From: Planctomycetota bacterium
GTDB lineage: Bacteria > Planctomycetota > UBA1135 > GCA-002686595
DNA length: 50,426 nucleotides
Assembly: GCA_012959785.1 (NCBI GenBank)
Contig: DUCM01000021.1
Span: 1-50,426 of the forward strand
Direction: 5' to 3'
Part shown: positions 1-9,143 of the stretch, piece by piece
Layout of the letters: the number at the start of each line of letters is the position of its first letter
Numbering within the stretch: position 1 is the first letter of the stretch
Notes under the pieces: model-generated
The model's database searches: none
What the model was told of the DNA's origin: nothing
The model's input: the letters and a program-made list of their open reading frames with translations, nothing else
Translations under genes and position numbers: made by a program

Positions 1-72
1 GTGCTCATCGATCGTTTGGAGTGGCGGTGCGCCGGGAAAGCGCGTGGGGGGGGGTGGTGGAGAGAGAGACCC

Positions 73-702
73 TCAGGCGAGGGCGGCGGTCGCTGGAATC
101 AGGAACTCGTCGAGGGCCTCGACGAGCAGTGCGGACCAGGTTTCAAAGTTAGCTCCTTCGGCGTGTAGCGCCTGGAGCTCCGTGGCGGCAGCGAGCCGCC
201 CCTCAAGCTGGTCAGTTTCCCGTATAGCCACCGAGCCTTGGATCTGGACCACTTGGACCAGTCCGAGGTGTACTGCACCTACCGGGTTGGAGTCATCGTT
301 GATGAGCCCCACGGCGCGGGCCGTGAAGTTCGTGGAAATCGTGAGTTCTTCGTTTAGTTCACGGGCCGTGGCGGCGCTGAAGAGGTCGGTCTCGGCCTTG
401 GCGTCGATCGGGTTGATGTGCCCACCGATTCCGATGGACAGCTTGTGATGCAGGCGCTTTTCGCCGCCTTTCTTGAGGCGTTTCACCACCAGCACCTCGT
501 TTCCCGCGCAAACTAGGGCGTAGGGGATGATCTGCTTGAGGTGGGGCGAGCGCTCGGCGTACTCGCGTTCGACAAAAAAGCCCCCCTCGAGCGCCCTCGC
601 TTCGAAATCCTCGCGACGGAACTCCGGACCGAAGGGTAGGAGCCCGTGGGGGTAACTCTTCGGGAAGATGTCTTCCCGCGGCACGACGAATACGAACTCC
701 AT
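73..702 (-). CDS. Nudix-family phosphoesterase-like protein
   Basis: A 209-residue soluble protein. A Nudix-like core is visible: GIGGHI at residues 91-96, followed by a Glu-rich helix ending in RELNEEL (114-120), which matches the REUxEE half of the Nudix box. The gap between the glycine and the REL motif is longer than in the classical box, as in the group annotated as predicted MutT-type phosphoesterases (COG4112-like). Nudix enzymes hydrolyse nucleoside diphosphates linked to another moiety; the substrate cannot be told from sequence. The ATG at 702 is used; no clear Shine-Dalgarno precedes it. It is an isolated gene at the edge of the window. The Nudix assignment is fairly sure, the function is not. 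Confidence 0.8.
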   Translation of the reverse strand: MEFVFVVPREDIFPKSYPHGLLPFGPEFRREDFEARALEGGFFVEREYAERSPHLKQIIPYALVCAGNEVLVVKRLKKGGEKRLHHKLSIGIGGHINPIDAKAETDLFSAATARELNEELTISTNFTARAVGLINDDSNPVGAVHLGLVQVVQIQGSVAIRETDQLEGRLAAATELQALHAEGANFETWSALLVEALDEFLIPATAALA

Positions 703-1289
703 GAAGAGCCTAGGCGGTGAATCAGGCGGTGATTCGCGCGGCGTGCGGTGGCGCTGCGCGAGGGGGACGGGTGGAGAGAGGTCAGCGAGCAGCGGTTGTC
801 TGTTCCAAAAAGGTGAACAGGTCGCATCGGCGCGAAGTCAAGGCCAGGAAGTCTATCGCTCGAAGTCAAGCGCCTTACTTGGTGCCGATTTTCCTGGTGC
901 CGTTTGCTGGGCCAAAAACCAGTCTAAGCGTGATCCCAGAAACCGTCAAGGTGTGCAGTCGCGAGAACTGAGTAGTTAACTAGGCTGCCGGAAACTCGTA
1001 CAAGAGTGTGATGGTTGGACGCTCCGAGTAGGGATCTGCATCTCAAGGACCATCTGGTACCAGGCTAGTATCAGGCGCCTTTCCGGTTTCGTACCCCAGT
1101 CGGTGTTGTTTCCAAAAAATCAGAAGACTGCAGGGTTTCTTTGGGCCCTTTCCAGAGCGGGGCCCTTCCACAAGCGGGTCCCTCCTGGCGGGCGTGGGCT
1201 CGCCCCCTTCCGAGTCGGGACTCTGCCGGTTGGGATTCAGGCCCTCTCCCGAACCGAGAGGCCCTCTCCCGAACCGAGAGGCATGAGGT
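703..1289. other. Gene-poor intergenic region between the Nudix gene and rnpB
   Basis: No convincing gene is seen on either strand; the short open frames have no recognisable product. It holds the presumed promoter of the Nudix gene at its left end and, at its right end just past the 3' end of rnpB, an exact tandem duplication of 20 bp (listed separately). Short GC-rich inverted repeats occur around 1190-1215 but none has a convincing T-tract. Confidence 0.6.
1241..1280. repeat. Exact 20-bp tandem duplication downstream of rnpB
   Basis: The unit gccctctcccgaaccgagag occurs twice in direct succession (1241-1260 and 1261-1280), starting 9 bases beyond the rnpB 3' end. On the minus strand each unit can fold as a small hairpin (CTCTC ... 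GAGAG around a GGTTCGG loop), so the pair could form two stacked hairpins that stop transcription or protect the RNase P RNA 3' end. That role is inference; there is no T-tract. Confidence 0.85.
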
Positions 1290-1675
1290 GCGACGCGAGA
1301 AGACCTGTAAGCCGGATCCTGTGTCCGCTCCTTGCGAAGCGGCTGACGACCATTTCTCTGGGACCGGCGTCGCCGCCGGCCTCAAACGACCTACCCGGAA
1401 GGCAAAGCGCGGGTCATCGCCAATCCTTCCCTACTTGATCTTTCTCCGGGTGGGGTTTGCCCTGCCAGCCCTGTCACCAGGGCTGCGGTGCGCTCTTACC
1501 GCACCATTTCACCCTTACCCCACGCACGAGGCGGGGGGCGGTATCTTTTCTGTGGCACTTTCCCTGGCCTCACGGCCGGTTGCCGTTAGCAACCACCCTG
1601 ACCCGAGGAGCCCGGACTTTCCTCCCCGAGGAGCCCAAGGGCCCCCGGAACGGCCGTCCAGTCTTCTCGCGCCGC
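1290..1675 (-). ncRNA. rnpB: RNase P RNA (bacterial class A)
   Basis: Catalytic RNA of ribonuclease P, which matures tRNA 5' ends. Read on the minus strand, it has the universal block GAGGAAAGTCCGGGCTCC (about 1608-1625), the GGTAAGGGTGAAA and GGTAAGAGCGCACC blocks (about 1490-1530), AAACCCCACCCGGAG (about 1444-1458) and a 3' block ACAGGATCCGGCTTACAGG. The ends are set by a 15-bp terminal stem: minus-strand bases at 1661-1675 pair with those at 1290-1304, with one G-U wobble. The length, about 386 nt, is normal for class A. One oddity: the L15 element that pairs with the tRNA CCA end reads GGC rather than GGU at 1459-1461. It is divergent from the HEAT/VWA gene. Confidence 0.95.
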
Positions 1676-1681
1676 AGCCAC

Positions 1682-1710
1682 ATAATAGGGCCTGGGCCCG
1701 TTACGATCCA
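1682..1710 (-). promoter_or_regulatory. Candidate rnpB promoter
   Basis: On the minus strand a TATTAT -10 hexamer (1682-1687) lies about 6 bases before the RNase P RNA 5' end. A weak -35-like TGGATC (1705-1710) sits 17 bases further upstream. The whole space between rnpB and the divergent ATG at 1742 is only 66 bp, so the promoters of both genes must share it. This is a consensus match only. Confidence 0.45.
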
Positions 1711-1741
1711 GGGGTCGGCTCCCCACAAGGCCCCTCCCCCG

Positions 1742-3742
1742 ATGCTCTCCATGCCCCTCCGCTTCCTCGCCCTGCTCTCGACCCTGGCCCTCCTGGTTTC
1801 TTTGGCCAAGGCCGCTATCCCGGGCCCCGATACGGACTACCAGGTGGCCGTCTCGGCCTTCCACAAGGCCACCGCCACAGGCAGCTTGGAGGATCGCCGC
1901 GTTGCCCTTGACGCCCTGGTCTCGCTGGGCGAGCCCGCTGCCCTGGGGTTGCTCTCGGGCGAGCTCGGTCGCGTCTCGACGCGCCTGCGCGAATCCGGCG
2001 ACGAGGTCCACCGTTTGCGTTACGCCGCCGAGCGCAAGCGCCAGTTCATCGATGAGTTGAAGTTGCGCGTGGAGAAGGACAGCAGTCTGGGGCATTCGCT
2101 CAAGGGCCAGGAGGAGAAGCTCTCCGAACTCGAGCGCAAACTCGACAAGCAACAACAGCATGTGGCCGACTACGGTCCCTGGCACGCCACCCTGGGCGAG
2201 GCAACAGCGAAGTTTGCAACAGAACTCAGCTCGTCCAAGCGCAAGCGCGTGGAGAAGGATGTCTGGAACGACATCGATGACGGTCAAACCTTCGGCGATC
2301 GCCTGGCAGCGATCGAGATCCTGGGCTACATCGGCGGTGACGGCTCAGCGATTGCCTTGGGCAAGTTAATCGGCAGCCTGACAAAGGAGCGCGCGTCCCT
2401 CGAACGCAAGCTGCCCAAGTTGATGAAGGAAGTGCGCAAGCTCGAGAAGCGCATGCAGGAAGAGAATGTCAAGACCGGCGGACGCACATCCATGGGCGCC
2501 CAGTACGCACGTGCCAAGGCCGAAGCCGCGCAAATGCAGAGGGCGATCGTTCGCTTCGGCTACCTATGCGACGCCGCAAGTGTGGCCGGCGGCCTGGCCC
2601 TGTGCCACGAGGAGCCGGCGACCCTGGAAAAATCCCTCCGCAAGCTCCTGTCCACCCAGAAAAAGAGCCGCGGCGGCGCTCGCCGGCGCATCTTGGCCCT
2701 GCTTGGCTCTTCGGGCCTTGAACCCGTGCTGGCCGCCCTACGCGAGCTGCTCAAGGTCGAAAAGGAAGCCGCTGGTCGGGCCTTCCTGGTGCAGGCCCTG
2801 GCAGGAGCGGGGGACCTGAACTTCGTCGAATGGCTGCTTGGTGCATCCCTGGCCGATGAGAGTTGGTTCGTGCGTTCGAGCGCCTATCAGGCCGCGGCCG
2901 AAATGCGCCTCAAGGCCGCCATTCCGCTCCTGATCGAACGCTTGGACGTTGAGGAAGGCCGTTTGCGGACCGACGCCCAGGAAGCGCTCTCTTCGCTGAC
3001 TGCCATGAACTTTCGCACCAGCGCGATCCTCTGGCGGCGTTGGTGGGACGAGAACGAGGCCGAGTTTGAGGTTCCGCCCCTCGCAGAGGTCTTCATCAAG
3101 GCCAGCTTGGAGGCCCGCGAGCGGGTGGGCACGACCTTCTTCGGCATCTCCACCGAGAGTCGCCGCGTGCTTTTTGTCCTGGACCTGTCGGGCTCGATGG
3201 ATTTTTCGATGATCCCGCGCAACAACCCGGACGACGATCCCTCGCGGCCCTACGACGAGCCCAAGGGCAAGGAACGCTCGCGCTTGCAGGAAGCGCGCAC
3301 CGCTCTCAACAAGGCCATTGGCGGCACCGAGGACGGCGCCGTGTTCAACATCGTCTTCTACGCGTCGGATGTTTGGGCCTGGGAGGACGATCTCGTGGAA
3401 ATGGATTCCGAGACGCGCTCGGAAGCCCAACGCATGATCGAGAAACTTGACGCGGTGGGGGGCACGAATATTTACGGCGCCCTGGCCTTTGCCCTCGACA
3501 TGGCGGGCGCGGAAGGCGGCGACGAGTGGAGTCGCCCGGAGATCGACACGATCTTCTTCCTAACCGACGGCCGGCCCTCCCTGGGAATCACCACCGACCC
3601 CGACGAGATCCTTGGCTTTGTGCGCGACCTCAACGCCTCAGCTGGCATTGTGATCCACACCATCGGGCTATCCGGCGCCCAGGATGCGTACCTCTTGCGT
3701 TCTCTGGCGGAGCAGAACGGCGGTAAGTACAGCGCGCTTTAG
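1742..3742 (+). CDS. Exported HEAT-repeat / von Willebrand factor A protein
   Basis: A 666-residue protein. Residues 1-24 form a signal peptide (hydrophobic LALLSTLALLVSLAKA). Charged coiled-coil stretches at about 75-140 and 215-265 alternate with HEAT-like helices (about 185-215 and 315-420). A C-terminal von Willebrand A domain starts at RRVLFVLDLSGSM, with the MIDAS motif D481-L-S-G-S485 and a later LTDGRPS. VWA domains bind Mg2+ and protein partners; the HEAT part suggests scaffolding outside the cytoplasm. The open frame extends back to 1457, but that part lies inside RNase P RNA, so the start is taken at 1742 (1751 is also possible). It converges with ruvX 18 bp away. The exact role is unknown; a similar architecture is common in Planctomycetota. 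Confidence 0.85.
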   Translation: MLSMPLRFLALLSTLALLVSLAKAAIPGPDTDYQVAVSAFHKATATGSLEDRRVALDALVSLGEPAALGLLSGELGRVSTRLRESGDEVHRLRYAAERKRQFIDELKLRVEKDSSLGHSLKGQEEKLSELERKLDKQQQHVADYGPWHATLGEATAKFATELSSSKRKRVEKDVWNDIDDGQTFGDRLAAIEILGYIGGDGSAIALGKLIGSLTKERASLERKLPKLMKEVRKLEKRMQEENVKTGGRTSMGAQYARAKAEAAQMQRAIVRFGYLCDAASVAGGLALCHEEPATLEKSLRKLLSTQKKSRGGARRRILALLGSSGLEPVLAALRELLKVEKEAAGRAFLVQALAGAGDLNFVEWLLGASLADESWFVRSSAYQAAAEMRLKAAIPLLIERLDVEEGRLRTDAQEALSSLTAMNFRTSAILWRRWWDENEAEFEVPPLAEVFIKASLEARERVGTTFFGISTESRRVLFVLDLSGSMDFSMIPRNNPDDDPSRPYDEPKGKERSRLQEARTALNKAIGGTEDGAVFNIVFYASDVWAWEDDLVEMDSETRSEAQRMIEKLDAVGGTNIYGALAFALDMAGAEGGDEWSRPEIDTIFFLTDGRPSLGITTDPDEILGFVRDLNASAGIVIHTIGLSGAQDAYLLRSLAEQNGGKYSAL

Positions 3743-3760
3743 ACTGACAAGAGCCGCACC

Positions 3761-4207
3761 CTACTCCCCGGGCAGGGGCGTCTGTGGTTCGCCGGCTTCG
3801 ATCCAGTCTCGCAGGAGCACCAAAGCGCTCCACGAATCGCGCCGCGCCCGGCGTTCGGCACCGTGGTGGCCGGCTTCGCGCAGGAGTTCCTCGGCTTCCT
3901 TGGTGGAGAGCCGTTCGTCGCAAGGGATCACCCGGCAGGCGGGCAGGTGCGCCATCAGGGCGCGCATGAAGGCCAGGGTCTCCTCGGCCCGCGGCCCCAG
4001 GCTGCCGTCCATGTTGTAGGCCAGGCCCACGACCAAAGTGTCTGCGCCGTGTTCGCGGGCCAGGTGGGCCGCGCGTTCCAGGAGGGCTTGCCCGTCGCCG
4101 TCACCTTCGAAGACTTCCAGGGGCCGAGTAGCGATTCGTAGGGGGTCTGTGCTCGCGAACCCCGTGCGCTTGGTGCCGTGATCGATGGCGAGGGCTGCGC
4201 CGGACAT
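3761..4207 (-). CDS. ruvX: RuvX/YqgF-family Holliday junction resolvase-like nuclease
   Basis: A 148-residue protein of typical family length with an RNase H-like fold. It begins AIDHGTKRTGFA, matching the family's IDxGTKRIG start with catalytic Asp9. It also carries VVGLAYNMDGS (the VGLP-x-x-x-DG block), DERLST, and a C-terminal Asp in RRDSWSALVLLRDWI. Members are implicated in 16S pre-rRNA 5' maturation and were proposed as Holliday junction resolvases. The start ATG shares one base with the manC stop (TGATG), indicating translational coupling, and it is the last gene of the alr-AsmA-manC-ruvX run. Confidence 0.88.
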   Translation of the reverse strand: MSGAALAIDHGTKRTGFASTDPLRIATRPLEVFEGDGDGQALLERAAHLAREHGADTLVVGLAYNMDGSLGPRAEETLAFMRALMAHLPACRVIPCDERLSTKEAEELLREAGHHGAERRARRDSWSALVLLRDWIEAGEPQTPLPGE

Positions 4208-5277
4208 CAGAGTTTGTCGGGCGCTTCATTCTGCAGTCGTTCGGCGATCAACTTGACCTCTTGAGCCCGTTCTCGCGGGCAGACCAGGAGCGCATCGCCG
4301 GCGCGCACCACGATCAGGCCCTCGACGCCGATCAGCGCGGTGATCAGGCCCTCCTCGCCCACCACGATGTTGTTGCGGGCCTCTTGAGCCACGAGTTTTG
4401 CGCCGCCGCTGACGCAGTTGCCTTCGTCGTCGAGGTCGAGCAACTCGGGCAGGCTGGTCCACGATCCCACATCGTTCCAGGCGTACTCGATGGGCAGCAC
4501 GCTGCGCAGTGCCGTGCGTTCCATGACCGCCGTATCGAAGGGCAGAGCCGGCAAGTTTGCATAGCAGCTGTCGAGGTCTCCGGTGCCCGCGGCCTCTTCG
4601 AGGGGCGTGATGATCTCGGGGGCGTGGGTGCGCAGAGCTTCGATCACAGAGCAGGTTGTCCAGGCAAAGATACCGGCGTTCCACAGGAAGCGGCCCGACT
4701 CCTGGAACTCCCGCGCCCGAGCTTCGTCGGGCTTTTCCACAAAGCGCAGCACTTCGTGGGCGGCATGCTCACCGTGACTGGCGAGGACCTCGCCCACTTC
4801 GATGTAGCCATAGCCGGTGGCGGGTCTTGTGGGGCGCACTCCCAGGGTGACCAGGTGGCTTGCGCGACGGGCTTCGGCGGCTGCCGCTTCAAGGCTGGCG
4901 CGGAACTCCAGAGCCGGCGAGATGATGTGGTCGGCGGGCAACACGAACTGCACAGCCGACGGGTCGCGGCGCTCGATCTCAAGCACCGCCAGGGCTATGC
5001 AGGCCGCGGTGTTGCGGCCCACGGGTTCGAGCAGCAGATTTTCTTCGGGCAATGCGGGCAGGCAACCGCGTACCTCGCCTGCAAGGTGCGCGGCCGTGAC
5101 CACCAACACACGCTCCATGGGTACGAGTCCCGCGAGGCGCTCAGCAGTCTGGGCGATCATGGAGGTACGGCCGACGATGGGCAGGAATTGCTTGGGCCGC
5201 GAACGCCGACTGGCGGGCCAGAAGCGCGTGCCGCTGCCGCCCGCCATGATTACGGCGAAGAGGTGGTCATCTCGCAT
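4207..5277 (-). CDS. manC: Mannose-1-phosphate guanylyltransferase
   Basis: A 356-residue nucleotidyltransferase that makes GDP-mannose from mannose-1-phosphate and GTP for glycans. The N-terminus holds the signature AVIMAGGSGTRFWPASR (9-24) followed by RPKQF. VLPADHII, the FVEKPD segment and WNAGIFAW are also present. The length fits the single-domain GMP type; the C-terminal isomerase half of bifunctional ManC/AlgA proteins is absent, so it only makes GDP-mannose. The start is ATG 5277; a TTG at 5283 is possible. It overlaps ruvX by one base and follows the AsmA-like gene after about 47 bp. Confidence 0.9.
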   Translation of the reverse strand: MRDDHLFAVIMAGGSGTRFWPASRRSRPKQFLPIVGRTSMIAQTAERLAGLVPMERVLVVTAAHLAGEVRGCLPALPEENLLLEPVGRNTAACIALAVLEIERRDPSAVQFVLPADHIISPALEFRASLEAAAAEARRASHLVTLGVRPTRPATGYGYIEVGEVLASHGEHAAHEVLRFVEKPDEARAREFQESGRFLWNAGIFAWTTCSVIEALRTHAPEIITPLEEAAGTGDLDSCYANLPALPFDTAVMERTALRSVLPIEYAWNDVGSWTSLPELLDLDDEGNCVSGGAKLVAQEARNNIVVGEEGLITALIGVEGLIVVRAGDALLVCPRERAQEVKLIAERLQNEAPDKL

Positions 5278-5324
5278 GGTCAAGAGTCTATCTCGGAATA
5301 TTCATGCATAGTCCGGGCCACTTA

Positions 5325-8300
5325 TCAAAAGCGCGCCGGCAGGGGACTCAGGCCGGGCAGGGGCAGGGCATGCCAGTCATCGTCCACGCCTCTAAAGGGA
5401 CCGGTGAGGGCGCCGCGCAGGAATACCATGGGCCGCGCCATGTCGCCACGAATGGCCACCGAGAGCAGGGTGTTCTGAAGAAAGTGGATCAGCGAGCCGA
5501 GGGGGCCAGCCTTGTCGGCCAGGCTGTACTTGACCTGCAATTCGTGGTGCAAGGCGCCGTCGAGGCCCAGGGTACCGTGGCCGTAGAGGTTCAAGATCGG
5601 ACTGTGCACCTGCATGTCCTCCATGAATATCAGGCCATCCGCCACATGGAAATCGGTACGCATGGAATCGAAGATGGCCGTCGCGTCGTAGCCCAGCTGC
5701 GAAAACAAGCTACGCAAGACCGGCACCGACCAGAGCACCGAGTCACGCACCTCGCCCCAACCGAGTCCAGTCACCGAGAGCAGGTTCGCCAATCTGCCGC
5801 GCAGGCGTACTTCCCCCGAAGCCAACCCTTCGTTGGCGATGTCGGAGGAGAAAACACCGTCGAGCAAGACCCCCAAATCGAGATCGTCGAGGGCCAGATT
5901 GGTTTGGAACTCAAAGGGTTCCTGCAAGTCCACGGAGAAGACCGGAGGACCCGCGCCGGAACCATCGCCGGGATTACCGAGGCCGTGGATGCGTCCCTTG
6001 CAAAAGCTGCCCTCCAGGGTGTCCAGGCTGAGACGCGAGTTGTAGTAGGAGAGGAGCAGGCTCGTCTGACTGATGTCACGGTCGAGGGCCAACCCGTAGA
6101 GGTCGTACACCCGGCCCCAACCGCGCACTTCGCCGCCAGAGAGGATCAGTTCCTCGAGATCGAGTCGCGCCGAGAGAATCGAGAGCGGCAGGCCGATTTT
6201 GGCGAACACATCGCTCAGGGATGCCTCGCCCGAGAGAGCCAGTTCGATCCCGCCGCGAGGCGCGCTCTTCAAGCTCAAGCGCGCCGATTCGATGTCGACC
6301 TTGCCGCGCAAGCCGAATTCGTCCACCAGGGTCGTGAGGGTCTGCTCGTCGAGGAGTTGGGCCAGGAGCTGCCGGTCTAGGCTGATCGCCATGGCTTGCA
6401 GGTCCGCCTGCATGACCGGCCCGCCCTCGCCACGCGCCAATTGAAGGTCCAAGAGCGTGACTGGCGTGCCGTTCAACACTCCGCTGACTTTCCCCGAGCG
6501 CAACTCGCTCTCCGCGATGTAGAGCTCTCCCGCGAGGTGCTGCAATTCGAGCGCTTCGGCCGCGCCCGAACCGAGGGCGTTGTCGCGCAGGTGAAAGATA
6601 TAGTCGCCGGTGACATCGCCGCCCTCCTCGGGCAGTTCAAAAGCGTAGGCCATATCAACGGCACCGCTGAGTTGTGCGCTTCCCATCTCGCTCAGCACGC
6701 GCTCGCCAGCGCTACCGAGGGCCCGCGCCAGGCCGTCGACGAGGTTCGAGTCCGTGGGTCGCAAGCCGGCGCTGAGGACCTGGCCCCGGGAGACCCCCTG
6801 GCTTGGAAACTCGGCGTTCAGGGTGATGGGCACGCCACCCACCCAACGACCGATGAGGGGCGCGATGGTGGTGGTGACCTGGGGTTCGGCGGGTGCCGCC
6901 CGGGTCGCGCTGGACTGCCCGGCTTCGCTGATGGCCACGATGACCCTGCCGCGTATGTTGGAGGAGACCATGGGGAAGATCTCGGGCACGAGCACGACAT
7001 CCTCTCCCGGGGTGACTTCGATGTGCGTTTCGAGGCTGTGTCCGGCGGCGCTTCTCACGCGGGTCAAGCGTGCATCGCCGCGGCCCGTGGGGCTGAAGAT
7101 CTCCAGGGCCTCGCCCACCTCGGGCAGGGCTTGGCTGAGGATATCGAGGTCTCCGCCAGCGAAGTCGAGGCCCTCGACTTCGACTTCGATCAGGTCCAAT
7201 TCAAGCAGGCTCTGCTGGCCGTCTCCGGGCTGGGCTCCCGGTGGCCTGCGGTGGCGAACGCGGCCCTTGATGGCGACTCCCTGGGAAGACTCGGTTTGGG
7301 CTTGGAGAGCGAAGTTGACTGAGTTTTCGCCCCGTCCGTTGTCGAGCACCAGCAAGCGGCCAGAGATGTCTTGGGCGGGAACCGGCAGCTCCTGCCAGGC
7401 AGCCCGGGCCTCGGTCACATCCACCTGGACCTCTACCATGGGCTCGGGAATTCCAGCCCGCGCCGACACATGCAGGTTCACGAAGGCCCGGCCGCCGGTC
7501 AAGCCGTAGTCATCGAAGAGCGTCTCCAGCTCGGGGATCTGGCGCAGCCCGACCATGCACGCTTTCATTTTTTCGTCGAGGGCGAGGTGCGGCACGCTGA
7601 TCACCAGGTCGGCTTCCGTCTTCCCGTAGCCCGAGGCGAAGGGCGGCATGTCGATGCGATTCGACCATTCCTGGTAAGTGACATGGGACGGCCCCGAATG
7701 CTGATCCACGATAAAATCCACATCGAGGAGTTCTCGCCGCGCAAAGCGCGCGTTGCGGGCGTAGAGCACCGTGCCCTCGTCGGCGGTCACTGGCAGGGGA
7801 AAGGCCATTGGGATGAGTTCGGGAAATTCGGGCAGGGGCCAGCCATGCCAGGCGCCGCTCAGGGTCGAGTGCGGTTCGACGCACAGGCTGTACTCGAGAG
7901 TGGGCAGCATGGGTTGACCCCAATGCCAGGGTTCGCGGCAGGCCAGGGCGAAACGCGCCTCGATTTCGCCTGCCGGGCGCAGGGCTTCGAAGAGCGATTG
8001 GATTAGCACCGAGCGCTCGCCCAGGGCCACGAGTTGAGGGGTCTCTACGTCGAGGCCCGGCACATGGAACCAGCTCTCGATGTAGTTTCCCTGGCGTGCC
8101 GAGCTGCCCAGTCGCAGGCCGCCCTGGATGCGTTGCTCGGCCCAGTCGCCGCTGAAGTCGCCGGCTCCCGACCAGGCCGCTGTATCGGTGAAGCCCTCCG
8201 CCAGGGTGGGATCGAAGGTCGCCGTGAGGCGTAAGTCGACCTCGTTCAGGGGCGCATCCACCCAGGGCGGCCATAGCCGCGCGCGCTTCAGATCCAGGTG

Positions 8301-9143
8301 CCATTCCACCTCGGGCAGCACGCCGCTGACCAGGTCAAAGCGTGCCCGGGCCTGGACTTGAACATTTCCGGCGGGTTGCATGGAGGCAGCTTCGGTGAAG
8401 GGCGCCATCTCGGGCATGTGCCAGGATTCGATGGCGAGGTCCTTGGCGCTGGCGAAGAGTTCGAGCTTGCCGCTCAGGTTGGCTACACCGTGCAGATAGA
8501 GCTCTGGGGTGCGCTCGGCCATGGCGCGCCGCGGCAGGACGAGTCGCCCGTGAATCCTCGCCGGTCGGTGCGGCTTGGCCACCAGGGAGAAGTCGATGCT
8601 GCCCAGGTTGTGGGTGTTCCCTTCGGGGCCCTCGAACTCAACACGAAAGCCGCGCACTTCCACCGAGGGCAGGCGGACATCCGCCAAGCGCGGCTGGTCC
8701 TGCTGCTTGCGCAACTCCAGCAGGCCGCGTAGGTCCTCGATCAGCGGCGGTCGTACCCGCAACACACCGCCCGAGAGGCCCAGCCGGCCGAGGGTCAGTC
8801 CGCGCTCGGGCGAGAAGGCCAGGGCTACATACAGGCGCTCGCCGGCTAGGTGAGTGATCTGCCCCTTTGTCACGCGAAAACCCGTCAGGGTGACACCTGG
8901 GCCCAGCCAGTCCACCTTGATGCCGTCATAAGTCGCCACGCTGCCCAACGGTTCCAGGCGCCGGGTCAACTCACGCCGCACCAGGAGATCGACCACCCCC
9001 GTGACTTCCAATAGCAGCACAAGCGTCCCCAGACCAAGACTCAACCAGCCCAGGGCCTTGGCCGCCAGGATGGCGAGCACCAAGGGCCGAGCCCGGCGGC
9101 TGCGCTCACCGAGGCGCGTGCGTCGAGTGGGGCTTTGGTTCAT
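5325..9143 (-). CDS. Giant AsmA-like membrane-anchored protein
   Basis: A 1272-residue protein with one N-terminal transmembrane segment (about 20-45), a very long beta-rich extracytoplasmic region and an AsmA-type C-terminus. The last 200 residues have repeated 'xLDGxLxxxLxVxY' patterns (GHGTLGLDGALHHELQVKY) and a closing amphipathic segment, typical of AsmA/TamB-like and DUF3971 proteins. Such proteins are thought to form hydrophobic grooves that carry phospholipids between inner and outer membrane. The start is set at ATG 9143, giving a 38-bp overlap with the end of alr; the frame runs further upstream to 9323 only inside alr. The family call is reasonable; the cargo is unknown. Confidence 0.75.
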   Translation of the reverse strand: MNQSPTRRTRLGERSRRARPLVLAILAAKALGWLSLGLGTLVLLLEVTGVVDLLVRRELTRRLEPLGSVATYDGIKVDWLGPGVTLTGFRVTKGQITHLAGERLYVALAFSPERGLTLGRLGLSGGVLRVRPPLIEDLRGLLELRKQQDQPRLADVRLPSVEVRGFRVEFEGPEGNTHNLGSIDFSLVAKPHRPARIHGRLVLPRRAMAERTPELYLHGVANLSGKLELFASAKDLAIESWHMPEMAPFTEAASMQPAGNVQVQARARFDLVSGVLPEVEWHLDLKRARLWPPWVDAPLNEVDLRLTATFDPTLAEGFTDTAAWSGAGDFSGDWAEQRIQGGLRLGSSARQGNYIESWFHVPGLDVETPQLVALGERSVLIQSLFEALRPAGEIEARFALACREPWHWGQPMLPTLEYSLCVEPHSTLSGAWHGWPLPEFPELIPMAFPLPVTADEGTVLYARNARFARRELLDVDFIVDQHSGPSHVTYQEWSNRIDMPPFASGYGKTEADLVISVPHLALDEKMKACMVGLRQIPELETLFDDYGLTGGRAFVNLHVSARAGIPEPMVEVQVDVTEARAAWQELPVPAQDISGRLLVLDNGRGENSVNFALQAQTESSQGVAIKGRVRHRRPPGAQPGDGQQSLLELDLIEVEVEGLDFAGGDLDILSQALPEVGEALEIFSPTGRGDARLTRVRSAAGHSLETHIEVTPGEDVVLVPEIFPMVSSNIRGRVIVAISEAGQSSATRAAPAEPQVTTTIAPLIGRWVGGVPITLNAEFPSQGVSRGQVLSAGLRPTDSNLVDGLARALGSAGERVLSEMGSAQLSGAVDMAYAFELPEEGGDVTGDYIFHLRDNALGSGAAEALELQHLAGELYIAESELRSGKVSGVLNGTPVTLLDLQLARGEGGPVMQADLQAMAISLDRQLLAQLLDEQTLTTLVDEFGLRGKVDIESARLSLKSAPRGGIELALSGEASLSDVFAKIGLPLSILSARLDLEELILSGGEVRGWGRVYDLYGLALDRDISQTSLLLSYYNSRLSLDTLEGSFCKGRIHGLGNPGDGSGAGPPVFSVDLQEPFEFQTNLALDDLDLGVLLDGVFSSDIANEGLASGEVRLRGRLANLLSVTGLGWGEVRDSVLWSVPVLRSLFSQLGYDATAIFDSMRTDFHVADGLIFMEDMQVHSPILNLYGHGTLGLDGALHHELQVKYSLADKAGPLGSLIHFLQNTLLSVAIRGDMARPMVFLRGALTGPFRGVDDDWHALPLPGLSPLPARF

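Noticed and set aside
1457..1741. Upstream extension of the HEAT/VWA reading frame
   Set aside because: It lies inside RNase P RNA on the other strand and in its promoter, and the signal peptide begins only at 1742.
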